This document shows positions 6,931 to 15,204 of a stretch of 30,634 bases of DNA, one piece after another; the stretch's first letter is position 1, and the number at the start of each line of letters is the position of its first letter. The stretch spans positions 1 to 30,634 of the forward strand of contig DAOPZC010000058.1 of assembly GCA_035353175.1 (NCBI GenBank), read 5' to 3'. This DNA comes from DAOPZC01 sp035353175. GTDB taxonomy: Bacteria > Verrucomicrobiota > Kiritimatiellia > RFP12 > UBA1067. The notes under the pieces are model-generated. The model saw nothing but the letters and a program-made list of their open reading frames with translations. It did no database searches and was not told where the DNA came from. The position numbers and the translations under genes were made by a program.

Positions 6931-8952
6931 TCACTTCACAATAAAAGGCACGCTCTGGGTCACGGCCATAACTGTCCGGCTTGCATCGCTCCGCTGAACG
7001 CAACCGATGATCAGTTGGCCCTGATCCCCCGGGCGCAACAACTTGGAATCAGCCTTCAGCGAAATCCACGCGCGCTCCTGTTTGTTGGTGTGCTGGACAC
7101 CTTGGACCGTGAACCCGCACGGAGGAGAGATCACGACGGGCTCGTACAACCCGCCGAGATGGGTCGCCAGATTCGGGCTCAGCACCATCAGCCGAGCCGG
7201 CTCTTTCACGGAAACCGTCACCGGCGTCTTGGGTGCCACATTCAGCCGCAATGCCCGCAGCCCGGCGCTCGCCCGGGCCGACACTTCAGAAAACGTCCGC
7301 GCCGTCGTATGCCCTCCGACCCCTTCGAACCGGACGGGCACGGCGGTCCGTTTCACCGGCCGCTCGCCGACCTCTGCCGACGCCGTCAGGGACAAACCGA
7401 ACACCGTACGCGGAAAACGCACGCCGTCCGTGGAGACCGTCATCAGGCAGGACGTTTCGCCCGGCGGGATCACCCCTCCCTCGCAGGCAATGCTGAGGGG
7501 CGGAAAATCCAACGCCACACGGACCTCGCCGTCGAAACCGTGAATGCGTTGCAGATAGACCGTCACCAGCATGCTGCCGTCCGCGGGGATATTCAGCGAG
7601 GCGGGCGTCATCCATACCTTGAAATCCGGCTGCGGCGGACCTATCCTCAGACGGTAAAAAAGCTCTCCGCCCGTCCGGCCCTCCGCGTCGGACACTTCGA
7701 CCTCATACGGGCCGCCGTCTACCAGTTTCACGGTCACCGAAGGATCGCGCGACTGAAGCGCCGCGCGGACCGTGCCGTTCGTACAGAACAGGTCCTTGGC
7801 GACGACCTTTCCGCGACTGTCCCGCACCGTCACCACAGGCCTAAGCGTCGAGCCGATCGAGGCCGCATTCACGTCCACGCAAACAACGTCGCCCGCCTGC
7901 CCGCCGAAACGGAACACGTCGCGCCCGTCCGCCGGGGCCAGCGCGCCGTTGACGACGCCGGGAAGCGCAACCGTCTGCGCCGTTTCGGACGTGTCGTTGG
8001 GCTCCGTCTCCGCCGCATCGGCCTCTGCGGACAAATCGAAACGCAACGCGGGTATGGTGAAAGAGCCTTCGGTCAGCGCCGCCAGACACAGCGCACTGTT
8101 CTTTCCGCCCGTAAAAAGGCGAACGCGCTTCTGCGGCAGGTTGTACCCCGCCAACTTGACATTCAGGCTCTCGCCTTCTTTGGCACCGGAAGGGGAAAAC
8201 CCCGTAACCAGAGGCAGTTCGCCCAGTTTCAGCCGGTACACGCAGGCATCGCCAACCGCCTTTGAGTCGGATTTGACGACCAGCACATACTCGCCATCCT
8301 GCGGCACTTCGAAGACGGCGACCGGCGCGGCGGCGGCGTTGAACACTGTCAGGCCCTCGCACGGCCGCCCCGCGGCATCCGTCACCGTCAACGCGGGAAG
8401 GAAACCGCCGCACGGCAGCACCCCCGGCTCGGTGAAAGCGACAAGCGTCATGCCTTTCACCGCTTTGAACCGGTAGCGGTCGCCCGCCTCGCCGTGCACA
8501 CGGCCGTTCAAGCAAACCGGCAACGATTCGACCGTTCGCGTCCCCGCCGCCGCCCGGTTCGTGACCGACTCGGACAGCTCAGGCAGGGCGGCGACCTCGA
8601 AGCCGACGGGGTCGCTCAACCGATAGGTCGAGCACACACGCAACGCGCGGAGCCCCGGCGCGGCCTCCTTCTCGACCACGACTTTGAAACGGAACCGATT
8701 CGGCACCACGGACTGAACCGGCCGGCCTTTCTTCGTATAGGTCACCGCTCGCACAGGCCCCTGCAGCGTCGCCTTGATTCCCTCACCGCTGATCACCGCC
8801 TGAGTCACGTCCGCCGCCAGTTCGCCGCCAATCTCGACCTCAAATTCGCTTCCGGCCTGGCCGCCGGCGGGATAGACGAAATTCAGGACCGGATCAGCGA
8901 AACACACGGTGTAGCCCAGAACCAGCCCCCCCAACAGTATGCCCCATCGCAT
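6931..8952 (-). CDS. Secreted protein with two PPC-like beta modules
   Basis: A 673-residue exported protein. The signal peptide is GILLGGLVLGYTVCFA, with cleavage near residue 19 before DPVLNFVYPAGGQAG. An N-terminal Ig-like module (about 20-125) resembles those that open planctomycete/verrucomicrobial peptidase-C-terminal (PPC) proteins. Two PPC-like beta sandwiches follow: about 140-245 (LNGRVHGEAGDRYRFKAVKG) and about 316-437, the second with the classic TEPNDTSETAQ opening and NGALAPADGRDVFRFGG. An Ig-like domain lies between them, and the C-terminal 230 residues are further beta-rich repeats ending in a proline-rich strand. No catalytic domain is visible. In related genomes such proteins sit beside DUF1549/DUF1553 cytochrome or DUF1501 genes, and none is here. 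The RBS is GAGGGGGA. It lies 91 bases after the UGDH gene on the same strand, so co-transcription is possible but unproven. Confidence 0.8.
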   Translation of the reverse strand: MRWGILLGGLVLGYTVCFADPVLNFVYPAGGQAGSEFEVEIGGELAADVTQAVISGEGIKATLQGPVRAVTYTKKGRPVQSVVPNRFRFKVVVEKEAAPGLRALRVCSTYRLSDPVGFEVAALPELSESVTNRAAAGTRTVESLPVCLNGRVHGEAGDRYRFKAVKGMTLVAFTEPGVLPCGGFLPALTVTDAAGRPCEGLTVFNAAAAPVAVFEVPQDGEYVLVVKSDSKAVGDACVYRLKLGELPLVTGFSPSGAKEGESLNVKLAGYNLPQKRVRLFTGGKNSALCLAALTEGSFTIPALRFDLSAEADAAETEPNDTSETAQTVALPGVVNGALAPADGRDVFRFGGQAGDVVCVDVNAASIGSTLRPVVTVRDSRGKVVAKDLFCTNGTVRAALQSRDPSVTVKLVDGGPYEVEVSDAEGRTGGELFYRLRIGPPQPDFKVWMTPASLNIPADGSMLVTVYLQRIHGFDGEVRVALDFPPLSIACEGGVIPPGETSCLMTVSTDGVRFPRTVFGLSLTASAEVGERPVKRTAVPVRFEGVGGHTTARTFSEVSARASAGLRALRLNVAPKTPVTVSVKEPARLMVLSPNLATHLGGLYEPVVISPPCGFTVQGVQHTNKQERAWISLKADSKLLRPGDQGQLIIGCVQRSDASRTVMAVTQSVPFIVK

Positions 8953-9043
8953 GTCGTTTTATCCCCCTCTGTTCTTTCAGCCCTTGCCCCATCCCGGACG
9001 GATGGCCCCTGACCGGCCCCCGCCCGCACGCGCGGCACCACCT

Positions 9044-10417
9044 TCAACGCAAATGCGAGAGCGCGGGTTTCCCGATCGCGTGGACATTGAAGCCCAGCTT
9101 ATGCAATGCCGCGTGATCCACGCAGTTACGCCCGTCGAACAGAAACGCCGGTTGCCGCATCGCCGCGTACACCCGCGCATAATCCAGCTCGCGGAAACAG
9201 GTCCAGTCGGTCAAAATCATCACCGCATCCGCATCCTGCGTGGCCGCATAGGGATCGGGCTCGAAAACGGCCGCGTCGCCCAAATCCGCCAGATCCATCC
9301 GCGCGTTGTCCAGCGCCTGCGGGTCGCAGACCACGACGTTCGCGCGCTCTTCGGCCAACAGCCGCGCCACCCGGATCGCCGGGCTCTCGCGCGTGTCGCC
9401 CGTGTCGGCTTTGAAGGCGAACCCCAACAGCGCGATCCGCTTGCCCGCCACGGTGTTGAACATCGACTGCAGCACCGTCCCCACGAATCGGTCCTGCTGC
9501 CAGTCGTTCAGCGTCACGACCTGTTTCCAGTAAGCCGCAGCCTCGTGCAGATTATAGGTCTCGCAGAGGTAGACCAGATTGAGGATGTCCTTCTTGAAAC
9601 ACGACCCGCCAAAGCCCACGCCCGCCTTCAGAAACTTCGGCCCGATCCGCGAATCCATGCCCACGGCGTGGGTAACCTCGGCGATATCGGCCTCGGTGGC
9701 TTCGCACAGGGCGGAAAGGGCGTTGACCGAACTCACGCGCTGAGCGAGAAGCGCGTTCGCGGCGAGTTTGGAGAGCTCGCTCGACCAGACGTTCGCGGTC
9801 AGAATCTTGCGGCGCGGCACCCAGTTCGCGTAGATGTCCGCGACCGTTTTCAGCGCCTTACGCCCGGAGGGCGTGGCGTCCGCGCCAACCAGCACGCGGT
9901 CGGGATTCTCGAGGTCCGCGATCGCCGTGCCTTCGGCCAGAAATTCGGGGTTCGAGAGAACTTCGAAGTGATGGGGCGAATTCCCCGAGTGGAGAATGCG
10001 CGACATCGCGGCGGCCGTGCGCACCGGCAAGGTGCACTTCTCCACCACGATCTTGTCGCCCTTGGCGCAGTCGTGGATCAGGCGCGCCGTCTTCTCCCAG
10101 TACTGGAGATCAGCCGCATAGCCCGCCCCGTGGCCGAACGTCTTGGTCGGCGTGTTAACCGCCACGAAAATGATGTCGTTCTCCTCGATCCCTTTTTGGA
10201 TATCGGTCGAAAAAAAGAGATTCCGGCCGCGGCACTGCTCCACGACTTCGGCCAGCCCCGGCTCATAGATCGGCAGCGCGCCCGAATTCCAGGCCGCAAT
10301 GCGCTGCGCGTTGACATCGACGACCGTCACGCGGCAATCAGGACATTTGAGGGCGATCATGGCCATGGTCGGGCCGCCCACATACCCCGCGCCGATGCAA
10401 AGGACATTGTGATTCAT
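9044..10417 (-). CDS. UDP-glucose 6-dehydrogenase, animal-type
   Basis: A 457-residue enzyme oxidising UDP-glucose to UDP-glucuronate with two NAD+, feeding polysaccharide or glycan synthesis. The Rossmann motif is CIGAGYVGGPT. The substrate and catalytic regions are VNTPTKTFG, EKCTLPVR, LSNPEFLAEGTAI, SSELSKLAANA (K217), GFGGSCFKKD (nucleophile C273, D277) and GFAFKADTGDTRESPAI. The wording of these blocks follows the animal UGDH proteins rather than the shorter bacterial Ugd/TuaD type. C273, K217 and D277 correspond to human C276, K220 and D280 as I recall them, a constant offset of three. It lacks the human C-terminal tail. Start ATG 10417 is fixed by the Rossmann strand. There is only a weak GGGTG at the start, and a promoter at 10426-10453 suggests a nearly leaderless message. 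Its neighbour is an oxidoreductase that often acts on sugars. Confidence 0.93.
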   Translation of the reverse strand: MNHNVLCIGAGYVGGPTMAMIALKCPDCRVTVVDVNAQRIAAWNSGALPIYEPGLAEVVEQCRGRNLFFSTDIQKGIEENDIIFVAVNTPTKTFGHGAGYAADLQYWEKTARLIHDCAKGDKIVVEKCTLPVRTAAAMSRILHSGNSPHHFEVLSNPEFLAEGTAIADLENPDRVLVGADATPSGRKALKTVADIYANWVPRRKILTANVWSSELSKLAANALLAQRVSSVNALSALCEATEADIAEVTHAVGMDSRIGPKFLKAGVGFGGSCFKKDILNLVYLCETYNLHEAAAYWKQVVTLNDWQQDRFVGTVLQSMFNTVAGKRIALLGFAFKADTGDTRESPAIRVARLLAEERANVVVCDPQALDNARMDLADLGDAAVFEPDPYAATQDADAVMILTDWTCFRELDYARVYAAMRQPAFLFDGRNCVDHAALHKLGFNVHAIGKPALSHLR

Positions 10418-10425
10418 GCACCCAA

Positions 10426-10453
10426 ATTATCACAGCGCTCCACGCTCTGGCAA
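10426..10453 (-). promoter_or_regulatory. Putative promoter giving a nearly leaderless UGDH mRNA
   Basis: On the minus strand TTGCCA (10453-10448), 16 bases, GATAAT (10431-10426). The expected start falls near 10419-10420, two or three bases before ATG 10417. It lies in the 71-base gap after the oxidoreductase gene. Confidence 0.45.
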
Positions 10454-10488
10454 GCGCCGCCAAGCCCCGTTTCGCCTCATCCCGGGCA

Positions 10489-11868
10489 CTAAACGGCATC
10501 GGGTATCTCGTAGCCCTTCCGATACCTGTCCTTGATGAGCGCCGTGGCTTCGGGGCTGTCGAAGCGGTTGTTTTTTTCGTCATAGGCCAGCGCGGCGTTG
10601 CCGACGCGGTGGGCAATGTTGCCCATGTGCGCCACCAGGTTGCTGGCGTGCGCGACCGCGACGTCCGCGTTGGGTTGCCGGCGGCTCTTCACGCAGGCGA
10701 TGAAGTTGCGGTAGTGCTCGAGGTCGCCCGCCTGCCCGTAGACCTTCTCCACCACTTGGCTGCTCGCCTTTTCGACCACGAATCCGCCGCCGTGGCGTCC
10801 GAGAATCATGAGCATGTCCTGCCCGTAGAACTCGATGCGCGTCGCGTTCTGCTTCCAGTCGCTGACCAGATGTTTTTTGCGAAGCACATCGGAGCTCTTC
10901 TCCATGTACTTCGGGTACTGGGTCATGTCGAACGTCATGACGAACGAACTGAAATCCCACGCGATGTTGAGGACGTCCGGCACCTCGGCGTCATCACCCT
11001 TATGGATGTAGCGTCCGCCGAGCGCCCTCACGCTCTTGGGCAATCCGGGATCGCCCATCACCATCAGCGCGAGATCGAGCTGGTGGATGGAGTCGTCGGT
11101 CAAATCGCCGCCGCAATAGTCCCAGTTGTAGTGCCAGCCGCCCTGCCAGAGCTTCTGGTGATAGGGCCGCGCCGCCGCGCGCCCCAGCCAGCGGTCCCAG
11201 TCGAAGCCCTCCGGCTGCTTACCTGGGTCACCGAGTTTGAAAGGCGAGCCGTTCTTGAGGTTGAACACCTTCACCAGCCCGATCTTGCCGAGCCGTCCGC
11301 TCCGCACGATCTCGCGCGCCTGGTGGTTATACTCGGTTGAGCGGTTCTGCGTGCCGACCTGCACGACGCGCCTGTATTTGGCCGCGGCCTCGACCATCTT
11401 GCCGCTTTCCCACATGCAGTGCGAGTGGGGCTTCTCGACGTAGACGTCCTTGCCCGCCTGGCACGCCAGGATCGTCAGCGGCGCGTGCCAGTTGTCGGGC
11501 GTCGCGATGATCACGGCGTCGACGTCGGGCGACGCCAAAACCTTGAGGTAATCCTTTTCGAAGCGCGGCTTGTTGGGCTGAACCGGATGGATGAACTCCC
11601 ACATCTGCTCCAGGCGCTGATCGCTCAGGTCGCACAGGCAGACACAATTCGCGCCTGCGTCCTCGATCATCACGCGCAGGACGAAGCGCCCGCGCCCGCC
11701 GCAGCCGATGATCGCAACGTTCACCCGTTCGTTCGCGCCGATGACGCGGTCCGCGCTGAGCGCGGTCCACGCGCCCAACCCGGCCGTAGCTCCCGCTGCT
11801 CGCCGCAGGAATGTCCGGCGCGTAAAGCCCGTCGTATCGACATGCGCATTCGTTGTGATTGTTTTCAT
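10489..11868 (-). CDS. Gfo/Idh/MocA-family oxidoreductase with Tat signal
   Basis: A 459-residue NAD(P)-dependent dehydrogenase of the glucose-fructose oxidoreductase/inositol dehydrogenase/MocA superfamily. The N-terminus holds a twin-arginine signal (TRRTFLRR with R17-R18, then AAGATAGLGAWTALSA), so it is exported folded with its cofactor. The Rossmann fold starts at VNVAIIGCGGRGRFV near residue 50. VDAVIIATPDNWHAPLTI and the family lysine motif VYVEKPHSHCMWE follow, and then the substrate domain with WHYNWDYCGGDLTDDSIHQLD. This group is abundant in Verrucomicrobia and Planctomycetes and acts on sugars or polyols, but the substrate is not predictable here. RBS GGGGGA precedes ATG 11868, and a promoter at 11954-11983 gives an 80-nt leader. 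The UGDH gene follows 71 bases later on the same strand. Confidence 0.93.
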   Translation of the reverse strand: MKTITTNAHVDTTGFTRRTFLRRAAGATAGLGAWTALSADRVIGANERVNVAIIGCGGRGRFVLRVMIEDAGANCVCLCDLSDQRLEQMWEFIHPVQPNKPRFEKDYLKVLASPDVDAVIIATPDNWHAPLTILACQAGKDVYVEKPHSHCMWESGKMVEAAAKYRRVVQVGTQNRSTEYNHQAREIVRSGRLGKIGLVKVFNLKNGSPFKLGDPGKQPEGFDWDRWLGRAAARPYHQKLWQGGWHYNWDYCGGDLTDDSIHQLDLALMVMGDPGLPKSVRALGGRYIHKGDDAEVPDVLNIAWDFSSFVMTFDMTQYPKYMEKSSDVLRKKHLVSDWKQNATRIEFYGQDMLMILGRHGGGFVVEKASSQVVEKVYGQAGDLEHYRNFIACVKSRRQPNADVAVAHASNLVAHMGNIAHRVGNAALAYDEKNNRFDSPEATALIKDRYRKGYEIPDAV

Positions 11869-11953
11869 TCGCGTGTGTCCCCCTTCGATAACAACCCGCA
11901 GCCCCGAACCTTCTGACCCCGTAGAAGCGGAAGTCGCAAATACAATGATTTTT

Positions 11954-11983
11954 TATATAAACAAAGCGCGACAAGCAAGTCAA
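11954..11983 (-). promoter_or_regulatory. Sigma-70-type promoter of the Gfo/Idh/MocA gene
   Basis: On the minus strand TTGACT (11983-11978), 18 bases, TATATA (11959-11954); shifting one base gives a 17-base spacer with TTATAT. The region is locally AT-rich. Confidence 0.6.
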
Positions 11984-12045
11984 CCGCCTTTTGAGCAGGT
12001 GTCGGGCGCACGGCCTATTCCTTTGGATTTGGCATGCATAAGAAC

Positions 12046-12071
12046 GGTCGTTTCGGAGAAACGACCCTACC
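12046..12071 (-). repeat. REP-like unit, copy 1 (minus orientation)
   Basis: Read on the minus strand it is GGTAG, then a 21-base hairpin with a 9-bp stem and three-base loop, core GTTTCTCCGAAAC. It matches copy 2 except for two stem positions on each side, and both changes keep base pairing. Confidence 0.75.
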
Positions 12072-12107
12072 AAATCGCCTCTCAACTTGGCTGCCAACGC
12101 ATACACA

Positions 12108-12133
12108 GGTAGGGCGGTTTCTCCGAAACCGCC
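12108..12133 (+). repeat. REP-like unit, copy 2 (plus orientation)
   Basis: GGTAG followed by a 21-base hairpin (12113-12133) with a 9-bp stem and TCC loop, core GTTTCTCCGAAAC. The outer stem pairs differ from copy 1 by compensating changes, so the folded shape is preserved. Confidence 0.75.
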
Positions 12134-12199
12134 GCCCGGAAGGCCACAAGGAATAAGCCGTAACATCGGGCGCAGCGCGAAATTCCCTCTCAAAATATT

Positions 12200-12228
12200 T
12201 TGACATCTGCGGCACAATCGTTCAACAT
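12200..12228 (+). promoter_or_regulatory. Possible promoter of the hybrid kinase gene
   Basis: A perfect TTGACA (12200-12205), a 17-base spacer, then CAACAT (12223-12228), a weak -10 box matching three of six positions. It would give a leader of about 95 nt before ATG 12330. A weak -10 often marks an activated promoter, but that is inference. Confidence 0.4.
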
Positions 12229-12329
12229 GACTATATTCGCGTTTCGTCCATTTGCATGTATTTTGAAACTGGTGTTGTTTCTGTTAATCCGTTTTGCGTA
12301 TGGTATCGCCTCGATGGAGGGATCGCCCG

Positions 12330-15182
12330 ATGAACACATCGCGTCCGACCTGGCTACCGTTCCTCTGCTTGACCGCCGTGCTAGGGATGACACCGCACAC
12401 GCTCTGGAGTGGCCCACACGTGCGCGTCGGCATCTACCAGAACATGCCGAAGATCGGCGTGTCCGAAACGGGAAAGCCCGAGGGAATTTTCATCGATTTA
12501 ACCGAGGCCATTGCCCAACAAGAGGGATGGTCGCTCGAGTACGTACAGGGAACGTGGGCCGAATGTCTGGACCGGCTGACCGCCAAGCAGATCGACCTTT
12601 TGCCCGACACGGCCCGTACACAGGCGCGCGAGGCCGTGTACGATTTTCATCAAGAGCCGGTACTGTCGGACTGGGTCCAGGTCTTCACGCGACGCGGAAC
12701 CAGCATCCGCTCCATCCTGGATCTGGACGGCAAGCGGGTGTCGGTGCTTGGGCGTTCGATCCAACAAGAACTTTTCAGCGGATCGCCGCTCATGCTCGAA
12801 CTGAACGTAACCCTTGTTCCGCACGAGACGTTCGACGCCGCATTCAGCGCCGTCGCCCGGGGCGAAGCTGACGCGGTGATTGCCAACAGGTTCTACGGCA
12901 TCGCCCATCTCCGCCAATACCAGCTCGAAGACACCGCGATCATTTTCTATCCGACACGGCTCTTCTTTGCGACGTCCAAATCACGCAATGCCGCGCTACT
13001 TGCGGTCATCGACAAACACATGGCCGCTTTCAAAAAAGATCCGCAGTCCGTTTACTACCAGTCTCTGAAACGGTGGACCACAGAGGACGTAGGGTTCCGA
13101 TTCCCGCCTTGGCTGAAAGGTGCCGCGGTGGCCACCGTTGGGATTCTGATCTTTTTTCTTCTTTGGAACCTGATACTCAAGCGTCAAGTCGCGTCCAAAC
13201 TCCGGGATCTGGCGCAACGAAATGAACAGCTCCAAAACCTCTGCACGCAAAAGGAGCGCACCGAAGAGGCGCTGCGCGAAAACGAGCTCAAATACCACAT
13301 GCTGTTCGAAACGGCCAACGATGCGATCCTGTTGATCCGCGGCCACCGCCTGATCGACTGCAACGCGCGGACTCTGACAATGTTCGGCTGCGGCCGGGAT
13401 GAACTGTTGAACGCGACGCACAGCGAGTTCTCGCCGCCCATCCAGCCTGACGGACGTCCGTCTGAGGAAAAAGCCGTTGACCATCTCAATCGGGCGATGA
13501 CGCAAGGCCCTCAGTTTTTCGAATGGGAATATCGCCGGCGGGACGGCACGCCGTTTCTGGCCGAGGTGAGCCTGAGCAGCTTGGTACTGAACGGCGAAAT
13601 CCTGCTGCAGAGCATCATCCGGGACATCACGGAGCGCAAACGCGTGGAGAACGCCTTGCGGGAGAGCGACGAACGGTTTGCCGCCTTCATGGGCAATCTG
13701 CCCGCCGCCGCGTTCATCAAGAACAGATCGGGCCAAACCGTCTTTGCCAACCGCTATCTCCGGAATCTGCTGGGATGGAATGAGTGGGAAGGCCGAACCA
13801 CGCCCGAACTGGTCCCCGGCGAACTGGGGCGGCACATGGTTGAGGACGACCGCAAAGCCCTCGAAAGCGGCCCCATCACGTTTCAAGAGTCGATGTGCGA
13901 CGGCAAGGGCATATCGCACACATTCGAAACAACCAAGTTCCCCATCCGGATCGAGGGCGAACCGGTGTGGCTGGGCGGCATCGCCATCGACATCACCAAC
14001 CACAAACGGGATGAAGAGGAAAAGGAACGTCTTCACGCGCAGCTGATTCAAGCACAGAAGATGGAATCGATCGGACGTCTGGCCGGCGGCGTGGCACATG
14101 ACTTCAACAACATGCTGGGCGTGATCCTCGGCCACGCGGAACTTTGCGTCATGAACCTTGACCCGGCCCAGCCGCTTTACAAAGACCTCCAGGAAATCCG
14201 GAAAGCCGCAGAGCATTCGGCCAACCTCACCCGCCAACTGCTGGCCTTTGCGCGCAAGCAGACCATCACCCCGAGGGTGCTGAATCTAAAAACGACCATG
14301 GGCGGCATGTTCAAAATGCTGCAGCGCCTGATCGGCGAAAACATCGCGCTCACATGGCAGACAGACGACAATCTGTGGCCGGTCAGGCTGGACCCGTCTC
14401 AGGTCGACCAGATTCTGGCCAACCTGTGCGTCAACGCGCGCGACGCCATCTCGGGGCCCGGCAGACTCGACATCGAGACCCGCAACGCGACCTTCGACGC
14501 CGCCTTCTGCGAGAATCATCCGGACACCGTCCCCGGCGACTACGTGGTGCTGTCGGTCCGCGACAACGGATGCGGCATGGAGCCGTCAACGCGCGAGCAT
14601 CTCTTTGAGCCGTTCTTCACCACCAAGGGCGTCGGCGAAGGCACCGGTCTCGGACTGGCCACCGTCTACGGCATCGTCAAACAGAACGACGGATTCATCA
14701 CCGTTGACACGGAGGCCGGAAAAGGCACAACCTTCAAGATTTGCCTGCCCCGCTTCAAGGGAAAGGACGAGTTCCCTCCCGTCACCAGTCTCGCCGAGGC
14801 GGCCTGCGACGGGCACGAGACCGTGCTGCTGGTTGAAGACGAACCCGCACTCCTCAATCTGTGCAAACGGATGCTGGAATGCCGGGGATACCATGTGCTC
14901 GCCGCAGCCACACCGGACGAAGCCCTCGCCGTGGCCCAGAAAAACGCCAGCAACATCCATCTGTTGCTGACGGACGTGGTCATGCCCGAAATGAACGGGC
15001 GGGAACTGGCCACCCGGTTGACGGCGATCTGCCCGAATCTCAAATGCCTTTTTATGTCGGGCTACACGTCCAATTACATCGCCAGCCAAGACCTGTTGAA
15101 CGCGGACGCGGGGTTCATCCAGAAACCGTTCTCGATGTCCAATCTCTGCGCTAAAGTGGTCGAGGCTCTGGCCCGGAAATAG
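12330..15182 (+). CDS. Hybrid sensor histidine kinase with periplasmic solute-binding domain
   Basis: A 950-residue one-protein phosphorelay. ATG 12330 is chosen because GGAGG lies 9 bases upstream and a signal-like helix follows (WLPFLCLTAVLGM). Residues about 29-255 form a periplasmic family-3 solute-binding domain (RVGIYQNMPKIGVSETGKPEGIFIDL), the fold that binds amino acids or other small ligands. A membrane helix spans about 265-284. Two PAS domains follow (from about 325 and about 447), then HisKA with H590 in GGVAHDFNNML, and HATPase_c (NLCVNARDAI, RDNGCGM, EGTGLGLATVYGIVK). The C-terminal receiver has phospho-acceptor D882 in LLTDVVMPEMNG and a KPFS lysine. Ligand binding outside the membrane should control the kinase. 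No response regulator or phosphotransfer gene is adjacent, so the output partner is unknown. The ligand is also unknown. Confidence 0.95.
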   Translation: MNTSRPTWLPFLCLTAVLGMTPHTLWSGPHVRVGIYQNMPKIGVSETGKPEGIFIDLTEAIAQQEGWSLEYVQGTWAECLDRLTAKQIDLLPDTARTQAREAVYDFHQEPVLSDWVQVFTRRGTSIRSILDLDGKRVSVLGRSIQQELFSGSPLMLELNVTLVPHETFDAAFSAVARGEADAVIANRFYGIAHLRQYQLEDTAIIFYPTRLFFATSKSRNAALLAVIDKHMAAFKKDPQSVYYQSLKRWTTEDVGFRFPPWLKGAAVATVGILIFFLLWNLILKRQVASKLRDLAQRNEQLQNLCTQKERTEEALRENELKYHMLFETANDAILLIRGHRLIDCNARTLTMFGCGRDELLNATHSEFSPPIQPDGRPSEEKAVDHLNRAMTQGPQFFEWEYRRRDGTPFLAEVSLSSLVLNGEILLQSIIRDITERKRVENALRESDERFAAFMGNLPAAAFIKNRSGQTVFANRYLRNLLGWNEWEGRTTPELVPGELGRHMVEDDRKALESGPITFQESMCDGKGISHTFETTKFPIRIEGEPVWLGGIAIDITNHKRDEEEKERLHAQLIQAQKMESIGRLAGGVAHDFNNMLGVILGHAELCVMNLDPAQPLYKDLQEIRKAAEHSANLTRQLLAFARKQTITPRVLNLKTTMGGMFKMLQRLIGENIALTWQTDDNLWPVRLDPSQVDQILANLCVNARDAISGPGRLDIETRNATFDAAFCENHPDTVPGDYVVLSVRDNGCGMEPSTREHLFEPFFTTKGVGEGTGLGLATVYGIVKQNDGFITVDTEAGKGTTFKICLPRFKGKDEFPPVTSLAEAACDGHETVLLVEDEPALLNLCKRMLECRGYHVLAAATPDEALAVAQKNASNIHLLLTDVVMPEMNGRELATRLTAICPNLKCLFMSGYTSNYIASQDLLNADAGFIQKPFSMSNLCAKVVEALARK

Positions 15183-15204
15183 CCGGCCAGAAGCGGCGCG
15201 GCCG

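Larger units (their letters stand above)
12002..12174. mobile_element. REPIN/MITE-like non-coding element
   Basis: This non-coding segment has nested symmetry. At the centre are two inverted copies of a 26-bp palindromic unit (12046-12071 and 12108-12133). Outside these, CGGCCTATTCCTT (12011-12023) is complementary, with one mismatch, to AAGGAATAAGCCG (12148-12160). A 9-bp direct repeat, TCGGGCGCA, lies at 12002-12010 and again at 12166-12174, next to or within five bases of those outer arms, as a target-site duplication might. No reading frame is present, so any movement would need a transposase elsewhere. The RAYT/REP interpretation is inferred from the unit's GGTAG-plus-hairpin format. Confidence 0.6.

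Noticed and set aside
6553..8265. A long plus-strand open frame across the mutM end and the PPC-like gene
   Set aside because: It overlaps two well-supported genes, and its translation is arginine-rich without motifs.
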